From the IMG/VR virus record IMGVR_UViG_3300020473_000028, positions 1-63,198 of that record: a stretch of 63,198 nt of DNA; one strand, written 5' to 3'. Each line of letters begins with the position of its first letter. Positions within the stretch are counted from its first letter, which is position 1. The translations under genes were made by a program, and so were the position numbers. Below are positions 10,501 to 18,843 of this stretch, in pieces. The DNA is from a virus. Below the pieces are notes generated by a model that ran no database searches, was not told the DNA's origin, and worked only from the letters and a program-made list of their open reading frames with translations.

Positions 10501-11136
10501 TGAAGTACTACCCTGAAGAGTTCTAGTTGCCATCACATTGGCAGAAGTTCTAGCAATCAATCCAGTTGTAGTAATACCAGCAATTGCAGCAAGGTCACCA
10601 TCGTAAGGCATAGCAGAAGAACCTTCTACAGTACCATCTAGACCATATGCAGCAAGTGTTGTTGGATTTGAAGCATTACTAACCCTACCTTTAGCATCTA
10701 TAGTTACCTTAGTATAAGTTCCTGTGGATGTTGATGTACCATCATAATGAGGTAATGTTGTAACAAGTTCTAATGATGTTACTAGGTTTAAGTTAGAAGA
10801 ACCATCAAATACACCAGAACCTTGAACGTCATCAGAGAGTTGAATCTGACGTGTTGAAGCAAGTCGTGTAGCAGTAGAAGCATTACCAATTAGAGTTGAT
10901 GTAATAGTTGCTGCAGCAAAATTACCATCAGCATCCCTTTGAACCAATGTGTTTGCAGTATTTGATGTTGACTCAACTGGTCTCTCATACCTTAAAGAGT
11001 TCCACGCTGAAACGCCATCTCCGATTTTAAATCGACCAGTGTCTAATTCTATCCCTAATTCACCTTGTGCCAATGTAGGGTTTGAGTTTGCCCATTCCTG
11101 AGCACCACCTCTTCTTAACTGTATTCTATTTGCCAT
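4546..11136 (-). CDS. Long tail fibre / adhesin with MtdN-like N-terminus
   Basis: A 2,196-aa fibre. Residues 1-52 (NRIQLRRGGAQEW...PTLAQGELGIELDTGRFKIGDG) match the N-terminal anchor of major-tropism-determinant-like phage fibres. The body is a long series of beta-helix-like repeats of the type GTLDVxGNTxIxGTL...FTVxxxxGNT, with two diverged copies of a segment GTTTTVNSTVTTLDDP...RGVEFRYYDSSAKxGFFG (about residues 550-635 and 1250-1335). The C-terminal ~450 residues contain four or five ~70-aa GTGY...GSGSGxxLxI...NxxGSGYxxxExxxI repeats and end in a GxTVTGGTSGSTAxI module. It has its own late promoter and follows a strong terminator, so it forms the head of a new transcription unit. Likely role: host-surface recognition. 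Receptor and trimerisation state are unknown. Confidence 0.85.
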   Translation of the reverse strand: MANRIQLRRGGAQEWANSNPTLAQGELGIELDTGRFKIGDGVSAWNSLRYERPVESTSNTANTLVQRDADGNFAAATITSTLIGNASTATRLASTRQIQLSDDVQGSGVFDGSSNLNLVTSLELVTTLPHYDGTSTSTGTYTKVTIDAKGRVSNASNPTTLAAYGLDGTVEGSSAMPYDGDLAAIAGITTTGLIARTSANVMATRTLQGSTSRIAISDGSGIGGNPTIDLITTAVTPADYNTPSLTSVAGSQTVNTTTYTVDDYGRLTASADAPIATAVEGTEALAYDAATVYVRDDKITNGGNLYQAILGIAAGQGAPTHTDATDAGSWRYLAAVNTKQKGLASFAQEDFDVAATGHVSIAANSVDNSQLQNKRIGFADGNTVENFDLDQELTATTGYRGFNYLNYVKVNDTSGNLLFGANNTGDSGAGEVDINVRQYWSDPDITLDGGVNQTIDKTGDGNLTIQSTQDSASNRLVSIFATNLGAGESHVIIGAEDKVSIAANDANGKVWVENMRFQGNYMGGTGDILIDPNDDRDITGLVTIRGNLQVDGTTTTVNSTVTTLDDPIITLGGDTAPASDDSKDRGVEFRYYDSSAKVGFFGYDDSANDLGGHSGAFTFLYDATNTSEVFAGTDAGLIAGNLKLTTNTNSTSNTTGDLVVAGGAGIGDDVNIGGSVDIDTNLVTHGTGRFNDSVTIQGASKTLQLNNGSGTTRVELQSTTGNASFYGVVDITNNLNINSNKFNVVAASGNTAIAGTLDVSDATTIKADGKFFKIQTAAAVDKFTVDTDNGDTNSEGKLNVADLVHLESTDNPDIVSGAPHTIQNTDYGALRVDGGGYFDKDVLFNGDIYLNGDFNQQEDATENYGLRNYLSVRYKLRAGSVAAYTPSYSNHNTSNLRVFGGAGVNTTLHVGGTGSGEGLFVGKKNSGDSVKFSVFGATGNTDIQGTLDVAGNTEINGTLDVDANFAVRSGTTDKFTVASTSGNTVIEGTLNTKDAADFDTTLNVDGAATFGDDVTFQDNNKIFKIKNGFGSDCFTVDYDYGDTTIMRDLTVGSVGNRTTTEFIGRVKIGGNLTNDYFQVNDTSGNMAFFINMNDKNASLFGNTSCQGGLGVGTSFTVDPVSNFDNTTQQTISGSFSMDGAVRLDGGLGVTKQTAFGGDVRCYTDLIVTQNCDFNGDADIAGITNISSTQDAAALNSTSCALKSQGGLTVQKKTWIGGDFTVYDSGNGRNAFKITNSTGDATLHNDLTVGGNLIVNGTTTTVNSTVTTLDDPIITLGGDTAPSSDDAKDRGVEFRYYDSSAKIGFFGFDNSSNQFAFLIDATNNSEVHAGTDGALRAGSLNLTGAGTALDVDNNANIDGTLTVDGQIISQLADGTAPFVITSTTKVNNLNVDRLDNMTTASANTVSTVVNRDASGDFAANQITAASAAGAGAGFLGNATSADAWKTARVLTLDGVVDGNVSIDGSAAVTLTTTFNDTDISALAAQSGTGYVVRTGNGTYSQRTLQVTASSGITLTNADGVSGDTTINVASASTNASNNLVLRDGSGNFAANVITASLTGDVTGNLVAATSTAKDLNPAADSTYDLGTSSVRWQGIFADAANITAITGDLTGTADIATTVTVADEQTDTTCNILFATAATGNLGVKSRSTLTFNAANGRVTAPSFGGAFIGNADTATKLYATKNIGGVAFDGSANIDLAGVNIAGTQDTSGNAATATALAASVNIGGVAFDGTASINLPGVNTAGNQDTSGNAGSATQVANLNNHDTADLTEGTNLYYTEARVQAKLDNAFEQLSAMLNNLATSTTLTLNLSGDPTPGSVTTLGSITNSGLGGYSNATGVATTGGTGSGLTVNTTVDGNGAITGLALNAAGSDYLISDTLTITNPNLGGVSALNLGTLAGGTGYTTATGVATTSSGSGSGATLNITASGGAIINVAVNNAGSGYAIGETLEIVNANATGVKTFAGSGGGTGYSAGTGITTSSSGSGTGLTVDITVSAGVVTGVTVNDDGSGYAASETITITNANATGVNTLGSISAAGTGYTEGTFNNVATTSSGSGTGLTLNITVDASGNVTAATINTDGSGYANSEVITIAGGNGDAQTSVSAIHGNGAQVQVSAIHGNGSSLDTAAVFTNATFALSDIATMEVGATVTGGTSGSTAVITALGATSVTVDNVDGFFKKGETVGANDVTNLTIQSFA
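4850..5720 (-). repeat. Tandem ~210-nt coding repeats in fibre C-terminus
   Basis: Four to five in-frame units of about 70 codons encode GTGYxxxxGVATTSSGSGxGxxLxI...GxxxxVxVNxxGSGYxxxExxxIxNxNATG. Neighbouring units differ at many synonymous sites, so the array is old or has been diversified rather than recently amplified. Confidence 0.7.
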
Positions 11137-11172
11137 TTTATTGGAACAACTCTATAAAACATGCTTCCAAGT

Positions 11173-11180
11173 TATTTATG
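11173..11180 (-). promoter_or_regulatory. Late promoter (CATAAATA) for the long tail fibre
   Basis: Minus-strand CATAAATA lies 37 nt upstream of the fibre ATG at 11136 and just downstream of the terminator at 11184-11210, so it restarts transcription for the fibre-neck-terminase block. Confidence 0.7.
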
Positions 11181-11183
11181 TCA

Positions 11184-11210
11184 TTAAAAAGGGGGAATTT
11201 AATCCCCCTT
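11184..11210 (-). terminator. Intrinsic terminator after the coiled-coil gene
   Basis: On the minus strand AAGGGGGA (paired bases 11203-11210) and TCCCCCTT (11189-11196) form an 8-bp GC-rich stem with a 6-nt loop, and the run of T continues after the stem (11186-11190). It follows the stop codon at 11213 directly. Confidence 0.85.
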
Positions 11211-11212
11211 CT

Positions 11213-11437
11213 TTATTCTTCAGTTGTTACGTTATCAACTTCCTTTGGAGGTTCTTCTTGATAATATTGAAGTGCCTCTATAGCACCTTGAAGCTTTAGT
11301 GCTACTATTTCATTCTCTTTTATTTTCTTTGCTAGCTCTTCATTTTCTTTAACGGTATTGTTAAACCGTTCTTGAAACTGTGCTAACATCGCTTCTTGGG
11401 ACACCTTTTCTACAGGTGCTGTTGCATCATCTGTCAT
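11213..11437 (-). CDS. Small coiled-coil phage protein
   Basis: A 74-aa acidic protein. Residues 15-62 form one continuous predicted coiled coil (AMLAQFQERFNNTVKENEEL and following KKIKENEIVALKLQGAIEAL), flanked by short Thr/Glu-rich ends. It overlaps the gene before it by 4 nt (ATGA) and is followed at once by a strong terminator, so it is the last gene of the gp8-DUF4815 transcription unit. Similar short coiled-coil proteins commonly follow the DUF4815 protein in marine T4-like phages as I recall. A chaperone or fibre-attachment role is possible but not shown. Confidence 0.7.
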   Translation of the reverse strand: MTDDATAPVEKVSQEAMLAQFQERFNNTVKENEELAKKIKENEIVALKLQGAIEALQYYQEEPPKEVDNVTTEE

Positions 11438-11661
11438 TTTTTGTCTTGAACTAACGTTAGTAAAAGTGTTTTGATTTCACTCATCTCTGATTTTAACTCA
11501 GAAACCTCATTTTGTAAAGCTATCTGCTCACCCCTTTTCCTCTGTTCATCATAATAAGCTTTCATATACTTATCATACGCTGCCTTATCAGCAGACTCAA
11601 TACATCCAGAGGTGGTGTCTTTCCACCACCCGTCCTTATCTTTGATAGGTAAATAACCCAT
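11434..11661 (-). CDS. Small phage protein with C-terminal coiled coil
   Basis: A 75-aa protein. The N-terminal half (GYLPIKDKDGWWKDTTSGCI) is aromatic-rich and may fold as a small domain; residues 40-73 (KRGEQIALQNEVSELKSEMS then EIKTLLLTLVQD) have a clear heptad pattern. The ATG overlaps the stop of the 2,392-aa DUF4815 gene as TAATG, so it is translationally coupled to it. It is probably an accessory of the same virion assembly step. No known family is recognised. Confidence 0.7.
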   Translation of the reverse strand: MGYLPIKDKDGWWKDTTSGCIESADKAAYDKYMKAYYDEQRKRGEQIALQNEVSELKSEMSEIKTLLLTLVQDKK

Positions 11662-14600
11662 TATACTGCAAGAGCAATTGCTCGTAGATCCATTATCTTA
11701 GGTACACTAGCTTGGTTTTGAGATACAAACAATATCTTAATTTGATACTGTGTAAAGTCTAATCCACTAACTTCATATCCATAATCTCTATAAACTTCTT
11801 CATCAGTAGTTGCTGGAATTACGGAATCACTGCCAGTAGGGAAGAATTCCCATCCTAAAGTCTCTATGTTATCAGTAGAACCTGCAGGTAGCACTCTATA
11901 TAGAGGCTTGATATGTGTATCTGGTGGTCGGGTAGCACTAAACATTAATTTAATAGCACCAGATGGATTGGTAAGAGTAGCAATCTTAGTAATGTAAACC
12001 GCTTCATGCTCATCACCAACTGGTAATAATGCAGAATTAATATTAGTTGGACTATTAATTCTATTAGATGTTAGAATAATAGACATCCTATCTGTATCAA
12101 TTATAGGTGATACATTTTCCTTTTCACTCTTAAGTGTTAGATCTAATCTAAATGACTTAGAACCTGACAACTCAGCAGATTCATTAATCTGTGAACATAT
12201 CAATTGTGGAGATAAGAACTCATTATAGTCATTTAATACTACATCAAAAAACTCACCTGTATTTGAGAATGAATTTTGTGATAGTGCTTGACCATCTCCA
12301 ATAGATGTTCCACTAATAGTATTAACTGTACCATCTACTGAAGTCTTAGGTAATATAAGTTTTTGAATTTGTGGTGTCAAAACTTCATACTGAATATTCT
12401 GAGATGCTTCAATATGATTACCACCAGATTTAATTCCTAATCTAGCAATTGAGTTTGTTGTTAATTCATAAGAATCTAATGATGGTGATAGAATTGCAGC
12501 ATGAGTTTTATTCAATTCTGGTAATGGTATACCATCTAAGTTGTAGCAATGTACTGTACTATCATCACTATGAGTAACAGCAGTAGTTCCATCTACACCT
12601 CTTTCGTAAGCAGTAATAGTTTTACCATCACCACTAATAGCAGAGTATGAAATAATCTCATCATCAATTTTAATATAACCAACATTTGCTGTTCCAACAG
12701 TACCACCATTAATGATAGTATGGAATGCAGTACCATCATTAACTTGAATACTTGTATCAGCAGCAGATATAGATGACGTTAGATATGTTGTAGAAACTTC
12801 TGAAGCAATATCAGCAAGAGTTACATTATTGTCATTATCATGCATTCCATGATTTGAATGGAATACTTTAACCTTTCTCTGAGCACTTGTATATGTTGGA
12901 GATGTTGAAGGATATGCATCACTAACAGCACCAGCTTCAATAACGTCACCACTATAGTTTACAGCATTAACTGTTGCAGTTACAGAAGATTCACCACCTG
13001 TGATAGTCTCAGTAGATGCAGTAAAGTCAGTAGAAACATACTTAAGTGTAAGTGTATTAGTTCCTGGAGTCCAAGTAACAACTTCTGCAGTAGGAGATGT
13101 TGCTGAGTTACCAGTAATTGTCTCACCAACACTGAAGTCACCAGATGCACCTGTTACAGTCATAGTAGCAAGTGTCTTAGATGATACCAACCTATTAGAA
13201 ATAACACCACCAGTATTAGAACCAGCAGACCATGTTCCTGAAATATCGTTAATTGTTAAAAGAACACCACCAGCACTAGAAGCAACTGCCTTAACAGTAC
13301 CTTCTGCTAATGTTGTCTTCTGATAAACACGAGCACCAGCAGTAAATGGTAATGTTGTAGAGTTCATAACCAACTGCAATTCAGGTTGGAATGTTTGAAT
13401 CGCATCAGGTTGTAATATAATCTTACCTCTATTACCTCTATCCAATGGAGCATTATTTAAAGTAACTCTTGAAGCAACAGATGTATTAAATACTGCTCTG
13501 TTTACAATGAACTTCATATCTTCGTATTGGTCAGCAGTCCACGTTGTTGCGTTCTGTGACTTGAATAGAACACCAGCATAAGGCTGTTCAGATATAGTTC
13601 TGTCTCCAGTAACATCCAATTCACCCATTCTAGAAATCCAAACTTTATATGTATTGGAATCAGAGAATAGAACAAAACAATGCTCTTGAGATTGAGGAAT
13701 ATAAACTGGTGCTCTAAATGTAAATCTAGTTGCAACAGCACCTGTCTCAGAGATCTGTACTTGTTCTGGAGTTAGTGTTGTATCAGAGAAAGGAAGAATC
13801 GTAGTTGTAGGATATCCATTCTCCATAGTTCTAACTTGCATAGAGATAGGAATATTAACATCCTTACTAGAGAAGTAGATATCAACTGAAGTAATAAATG
13901 TACCACCTTCTTCATCAACCAAGAATGATTGTGCTAGTGGATCCCACCAACCAACCTGACGAGTCTCATCTCTAATAGTTGTAGTAATACTTTGACTTTG
14001 AGTTTGAGTATCTTGAGTAACCTCTGCATTTCTAATAGAGAGAATAACTTCTTGAACTGTATTCAAAGAACCAGTTGACCTATACTCTACCTGTGCAGCA
14101 GAATCTACAGTTCCTGGAAGTCTAGAATCATCTTCATTAGTAGTAAATCTTAATAATCTTGTACCAGTAGCCCAACGAGGATTGGTATCAATTCCAGCAT
14201 CAGGTATAAAGAATGATGCTCTATACTGTCCTCTTCTGTCTGAAATACATCTACGGTCTTTAACAACTGCTCTAGCACCTGAAGCACCTTCCAGTACTTC
14301 TCCAACTTGAACGTTACCAAAGTATTCACCTACAGCTTGAGCAGCAAGAGACTCTGTATTAACGTTAATAAAGTTAGTTGTTGATGCATATGATGATGGA
14401 AGTTCCGTATCATCATAAGGATTATATACAAAGTAATCATTAGGTGCAGCAACTTGTAACTTACACCCACTAGTCAAACCAGTTACAGTTTCACCTTCAA
14501 CAAATGGTGTAGAGTTTGTTCTGGAGTCAGTAGTAGAATCCTTAATAACCTCAATAATTTTGGGTGTTAAATAAGCATCAACTCTCTGTCCATCAAAGAA

Positions 14601-17600
14601 TGCGAAGAATGAAGTTCTTGGCTTCATACGAACAACATTACAATCAACATTTCTAGAACGAATCCAAGGAATAGATGTAGATGAAAGAACTGAATCACCA
14701 GCACTAACTCTATCAATTCTAGGTACAACTCTTGTTCTAATACCAGATCTTGTTTGATTGGTTACAGACTCAACACGTATACCTTCAAGAACGGCACGAC
14801 CCCAACCACCTGGCATTCTGTTAGGTTGTCCTGAATTCCAACGTCCTGTTCTTGTTGTCTGCTCTCCAGTCCAAGTAGTCTGCCAACTACCCCATTGTGT
14901 TGGTGCAAAACCATTTTGGTCAACATTAAAGCTAGCAGCAGTTGCCTCAAAATCACCTTCTAAGTTCTGTACATTCTGTGGTACTCTGTTTGTTTCAACC
15001 CAATCATCAGATGCTGGAGTTAAATCAATACGTCCAATATAAGCAAAGACGTTGAATGGGTTTACATTCTCAACTCTTGAAGCATATGGTTGTATAATTA
15101 ATGGTTCCTCTTCATAAGGTAATGTTATAATAGGACCAGTCTTCTGATAGTTCTGAGATAATGAATCATTAACAACCAAAGAAACGTTTGTTGTATAGTG
15201 AGAAGGACGGCAAAGACCATATGAGAAATCTAATGATGCAGCCCAGTCTTGTGACTTAGTAAGAGACTTAGAATGATCTGTAAAGTCATCTACAATGAAT
15301 CCATTCTTTAAACGATTCTTACCAGAAGCATCAGTTATCTCAACGTTGAATGTATCAGTCTCTAACATATTAAGAGAAGTATAATACTCAACACTACCAA
15401 GGCGTTTTTCAATAGCCCCGATATCTCTCATAGTAAATCTCTTATTATCAGACTTAATAATAGTTACATCATCAGCAGGTTCAAATCCATAAGGCTTGTG
15501 TCTTAAGACTGCTAACTGCATACCATCTTGTAAACCTTCTGGTTCAAGTGGAATCTCTGCAGACTTACCTTTAATTATTTGGAATTCACCATTAGGTAAT
15601 ATATAAATTTTATCAATCCTTCTTAGATACCAATCAATATCACACTTAAAGTTACTATTGATTTTAGGTACATCAAATAACGTAGCAGATGGTGTTCCTG
15701 AAGTTGGGAATACTCTTGACTTAAAGTCAAATGTAGAACAGTTTACAAATGCTGGAGAAGAAACTGATCCTGTTCCTGTATAAAGATTCTTACAACCTGG
15801 ACGGAAATCTAAGTAATCTGCTAAGAACTTCTCTCCATATATTGTTACATCCTTATAATCGGTATTCAAGTAAGACTGTCCACCGAAGTAATCTCCAGTA
15901 GCAGAATGACTATAATAATCTAATACAATTTTTAATTTTCTAATCGGAGTTGCAAAACCCTTTCTTCTTACTAACTTAGAAGGTCCATAGAAGAAATCAG
16001 TTTGACCATTCTCCAAAACATATCTGTCAGTAATTACTTTTGAACCTTCAACAATAGATCCAACAGCATCATTAATAATACCACTAATAGCAAGGTTATT
16101 ACTATCAATACCCTCAACTGTTTCACCAGATACAAAACTACCATCAAGATATATGATAGTTAATTTTAAAGTACTTGTATTAAAGTCAACAACCATTGCT
16201 CTTGCTTTGGATGTCTTACCTGTAACTACAGTACCAGTGGCAAAGAAAGTTGGTTCAACTAATGTAATAGATGGGATTATAGGATCTTCTTGGTCTAAAG
16301 ATTCGTATATTGCATGAATCTTATATCCATCCATCAATCCAAGAGAAAGTTCTCTATCCTCAATTCTTGTACCATAAAGGTTTGAATATGTTAATCCATA
16401 ATTTAACTTATCTTTATTAGAGATAGTCTTATTAACTTTCATAACAAACATCTTCTGTGCTGCTTTTGTCTTTCTAGCAGTCACGTTCTTAGAAACAGTT
16501 GCTGTTACTTTAATAGATGTAATATTTGTTAGGTTATCAATCTGGATAGTTGTTTTATCAGCAGAAGTAAATGTTGTATATCCTAAAGCACCAGAGTTTG
16601 CTGTATCAATTGGAAGTTGATCACCAATAGGATAAGTACCATTAGTACCACCCATTACTGTTAATGTGTAGTTCTCATTAGTAATTGCTTCAAACTGTTC
16701 ATTCTCTGGAAGAGTAATTGATACAGAATCTGATGCAACAGTCTGAGCATCAAATGTTCTACGACAAACCATTGATTCATCAGAGATACTCTTAATGTAT
16801 GGCTTAGGCATTTGACTCAATAGAGATGAATCTAGAGTATCAATTAACTTAGATCTATAACGAATTAAAGTTGTATATGTTCCTGCACTAGGATAGTTAG
16901 AACCTGGAGGAGTTACATTAACTGTCTGTGCTGAGTAATCAAAAATACTTAAAGTATTACCACTACCTAAAGCTGATGGTGTTACAAAATCAACAGTAAC
17001 GTATGTTGTTGCAGAGAAGTATATTCTATCTCCTGGTCTTAGGTCAGCAGCAAAGTTTGATTGTAAACCTGTAATCTTTTCTGAACCACCAGTAGCATCA
17101 TAAGTAAATGTTGCACCCTGAACAATCTTAACATCATCTAATCTAAGATCTGATGTAAATTCTATTGCTTGAGTATTTTCATCTCTTGCTACAAGTTGTC
17201 TTGCATCAGAGTATTGATATACATGTGTATTACTAATTGCATCTAATACTTCACCATCAAGAAGTAATGATTCACCTTTTTGGAAAGTACCTTCTACTTG
17301 ATATAACTGGAAATGGTCACTAGTGGTAGCAGATATAATATATCCTTTAGCACCTGATGTCATACCAGTAAGTACTGAACCTTGAGATACAGATTTAGAT
17401 GAAGCTATTTGAACTACAGTAATCATCTGTATATCAAATAGATTTAATTTATATCTATCATCTGCATCACCAAATGTACTATTAGGATCCTGAACAAACT
17501 CACATGAAGAAACTCTAGCATATCCAATTATATTACCTTGAGCATCACCAGGAGTTGCTGTAAATTCATCATGCAATTCTACAGTCTGATATGCATTACT

Positions 17601-18839
17601 AATAGTAGAACCAGAAACATTAGGGAATCCATACAAATTACTAATATGTGAATAGTTACCTAATGTAAATCCTATATTAGTATTCTGTTGTGAATTGGTA
17701 TCTCTAGGCTTCTCCAAATCAATATAGGTTGGAGCCATAGTTTTGATTCTATAACCCCTAACATATGCAGTTCCTGGACCTATCTCAATAGAATAAAGAT
17801 TTTCTGCAGCAGTAAATCCACTACTGGTTGTTTCTCCAGCAGTATATACACCGTTATTAAATCCATCATTTAAGTTATCTCTCATAGAGATCTGGAAGTC
17901 TTGTACAACATAGTCTCCAGACTCTTCATATGTTCTTAATGCTAATGATTTTTCTAACTCACCAAAAGCAGTACGGTCAACAAGTTTTTCAATCTTATCA
18001 CCGTTGATACGAAGTAATTCGATGAAGTCTTTATCAGCATCATCTGTAAGTAATTTCTTAATTAAGTTGGTTGTTATTCTGAACCTGTGAGCACCAGGAG
18101 CAGCATAATTAGATGTGCCTGCAGCGTTATCATTGAGTGATAAGTCATCTTCTGGGGTAACAATTGACTCAAGGATTTCGAGTCCGATTCTATATTTTGG
18201 AGAGGTTCCATATTGATCAAGAAGAATATACTGATAGGGTACGTCAACAAAGAATCCTCTGATGAAATAAACACCAGGTTGCACATAAGCAACAGAACCT
18301 TTTAAAATTGAAGCAGTAGGTAGAAGTTGTGCGAATGGAGAACCAACCTCAATCAAAGTACTACCAAAGGTAATGTCGGATTCAGTGACTAATTGTTCGT
18401 TATTTGAGAAAGTAGTTTGGTTATTTGCTGTACCACCAGATTCAATATACTTTAGATATATTGTAATATAACCTTTCTCAGACTCTGTTGCAGATATACT
18501 ATAAAGTACTTGTGCTTTAACACCAGAAGTTAAACCTGTAATTATTTTACCATCAAGTTGACTACGGTATGATTCTACGTCAGCACCTAAGAAACTTTCT
18601 TGGAGTAATATACAATCAACTGATTTGTCATAACCAATCTGGCCAGGTATGACCATCGCACCATCTTTAAATGTATGCGACCCCATATTCTCAATCTGAT
18701 TCTGCATAAGAGATTGAGCAGTCGTAAGTTCTCTTGCCTGTATAGGGAATCCAGGACGGAACAGCACTCGATAAAAGTTCTTACTCTTATCAAAGTCGTC
18801 GTAATACGGTGTTACGTTTAAGTTAGTATTTTGTGCCAT
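11661..18839 (-). CDS. DUF4815 baseplate/fibre-connector structural protein
   Basis: A 2,392-aa virion protein. Residues about 1-600 are a DUF4815-type domain, opening NVTPYYDDFDKSKNFYRVLF and FPIQARELTTAQSLMQNQIE; this domain is widespread in phage baseplate-fibre connectors. The middle (about residues 1150-1700) has a Trp/Arg-rich segment around GWGRAVLEGIRVESVTNQTR and DAYLTPKIIEVIKDS, and recurrent E-x-V-x-G-x-T-S-G units. The C-terminal third contains a DExIxYxxI...ERGVDGTTAVxHxD module and a beta-rich end. It starts 4 nt after gp8 and is read from gp8's late promoter. The place after gp8 suggests a role like T4 gp10/gp9 in attaching fibres to the wedge, but sequence identity to those was not established. 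Confidence 0.8.
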   Translation of the reverse strand: MAQNTNLNVTPYYDDFDKSKNFYRVLFRPGFPIQARELTTAQSLMQNQIENMGSHTFKDGAMVIPGQIGYDKSVDCILLQESFLGADVESYRSQLDGKIITGLTSGVKAQVLYSISATESEKGYITIYLKYIESGGTANNQTTFSNNEQLVTESDITFGSTLIEVGSPFAQLLPTASILKGSVAYVQPGVYFIRGFFVDVPYQYILLDQYGTSPKYRIGLEILESIVTPEDDLSLNDNAAGTSNYAAPGAHRFRITTNLIKKLLTDDADKDFIELLRINGDKIEKLVDRTAFGELEKSLALRTYEESGDYVVQDFQISMRDNLNDGFNNGVYTAGETTSSGFTAAENLYSIEIGPGTAYVRGYRIKTMAPTYIDLEKPRDTNSQQNTNIGFTLGNYSHISNLYGFPNVSGSTISNAYQTVELHDEFTATPGDAQGNIIGYARVSSCEFVQDPNSTFGDADDRYKLNLFDIQMITVVQIASSKSVSQGSVLTGMTSGAKGYIISATTSDHFQLYQVEGTFQKGESLLLDGEVLDAISNTHVYQYSDARQLVARDENTQAIEFTSDLRLDDVKIVQGATFTYDATGGSEKITGLQSNFAADLRPGDRIYFSATTYVTVDFVTPSALGSGNTLSIFDYSAQTVNVTPPGSNYPSAGTYTTLIRYRSKLIDTLDSSLLSQMPKPYIKSISDESMVCRRTFDAQTVASDSVSITLPENEQFEAITNENYTLTVMGGTNGTYPIGDQLPIDTANSGALGYTTFTSADKTTIQIDNLTNITSIKVTATVSKNVTARKTKAAQKMFVMKVNKTISNKDKLNYGLTYSNLYGTRIEDRELSLGLMDGYKIHAIYESLDQEDPIIPSITLVEPTFFATGTVVTGKTSKARAMVVDFNTSTLKLTIIYLDGSFVSGETVEGIDSNNLAISGIINDAVGSIVEGSKVITDRYVLENGQTDFFYGPSKLVRRKGFATPIRKLKIVLDYYSHSATGDYFGGQSYLNTDYKDVTIYGEKFLADYLDFRPGCKNLYTGTGSVSSPAFVNCSTFDFKSRVFPTSGTPSATLFDVPKINSNFKCDIDWYLRRIDKIYILPNGEFQIIKGKSAEIPLEPEGLQDGMQLAVLRHKPYGFEPADDVTIIKSDNKRFTMRDIGAIEKRLGSVEYYTSLNMLETDTFNVEITDASGKNRLKNGFIVDDFTDHSKSLTKSQDWAASLDFSYGLCRPSHYTTNVSLVVNDSLSQNYQKTGPIITLPYEEEPLIIQPYASRVENVNPFNVFAYIGRIDLTPASDDWVETNRVPQNVQNLEGDFEATAASFNVDQNGFAPTQWGSWQTTWTGEQTTRTGRWNSGQPNRMPGGWGRAVLEGIRVESVTNQTRSGIRTRVVPRIDRVSAGDSVLSSTSIPWIRSRNVDCNVVRMKPRTSFFAFFDGQRVDAYLTPKIIEVIKDSTTDSRTNSTPFVEGETVTGLTSGCKLQVAAPNDYFVYNPYDDTELPSSYASTTNFINVNTESLAAQAVGEYFGNVQVGEVLEGASGARAVVKDRRCISDRRGQYRASFFIPDAGIDTNPRWATGTRLLRFTTNEDDSRLPGTVDSAAQVEYRSTGSLNTVQEVILSIRNAEVTQDTQTQSQSITTTIRDETRQVGWWDPLAQSFLVDEEGGTFITSVDIYFSSKDVNIPISMQVRTMENGYPTTTILPFSDTTLTPEQVQISETGAVATRFTFRAPVYIPQSQEHCFVLFSDSNTYKVWISRMGELDVTGDRTISEQPYAGVLFKSQNATTWTADQYEDMKFIVNRAVFNTSVASRVTLNNAPLDRGNRGKIILQPDAIQTFQPELQLVMNSTTLPFTAGARVYQKTTLAEGTVKAVASSAGGVLLTINDISGTWSAGSNTGGVISNRLVSSKTLATMTVTGASGDFSVGETITGNSATSPTAEVVTWTPGTNTLTLKYVSTDFTASTETITGGESSVTATVNAVNYSGDVIEAGAVSDAYPSTSPTYTSAQRKVKVFHSNHGMHDNDNNVTLADIASEVSTTYLTSSISAADTSIQVNDGTAFHTIINGGTVGTANVGYIKIDDEIISYSAISGDGKTITAYERGVDGTTAVTHSDDSTVHCYNLDGIPLPELNKTHAAILSPSLDSYELTTNSIARLGIKSGGNHIEASQNIQYEVLTPQIQKLILPKTSVDGTVNTISGTSIGDGQALSQNSFSNTGEFFDVVLNDYNEFLSPQLICSQINESAELSGSKSFRLDLTLKSEKENVSPIIDTDRMSIILTSNRINSPTNINSALLPVGDEHEAVYITKIATLTNPSGAIKLMFSATRPPDTHIKPLYRVLPAGSTDNIETLGWEFFPTGSDSVIPATTDEEVYRDYGYEVSGLDFTQYQIKILFVSQNQASVPKIMDLRAIALAV

Positions 18840-18843
18840 TCGT

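Noticed and set aside
4546-11136. MtdN-like N-terminus as a sign of a diversity-generating retroelement
   Set aside because: No reverse transcriptase, template repeat or adenine-biased variable repeat seen in the window.
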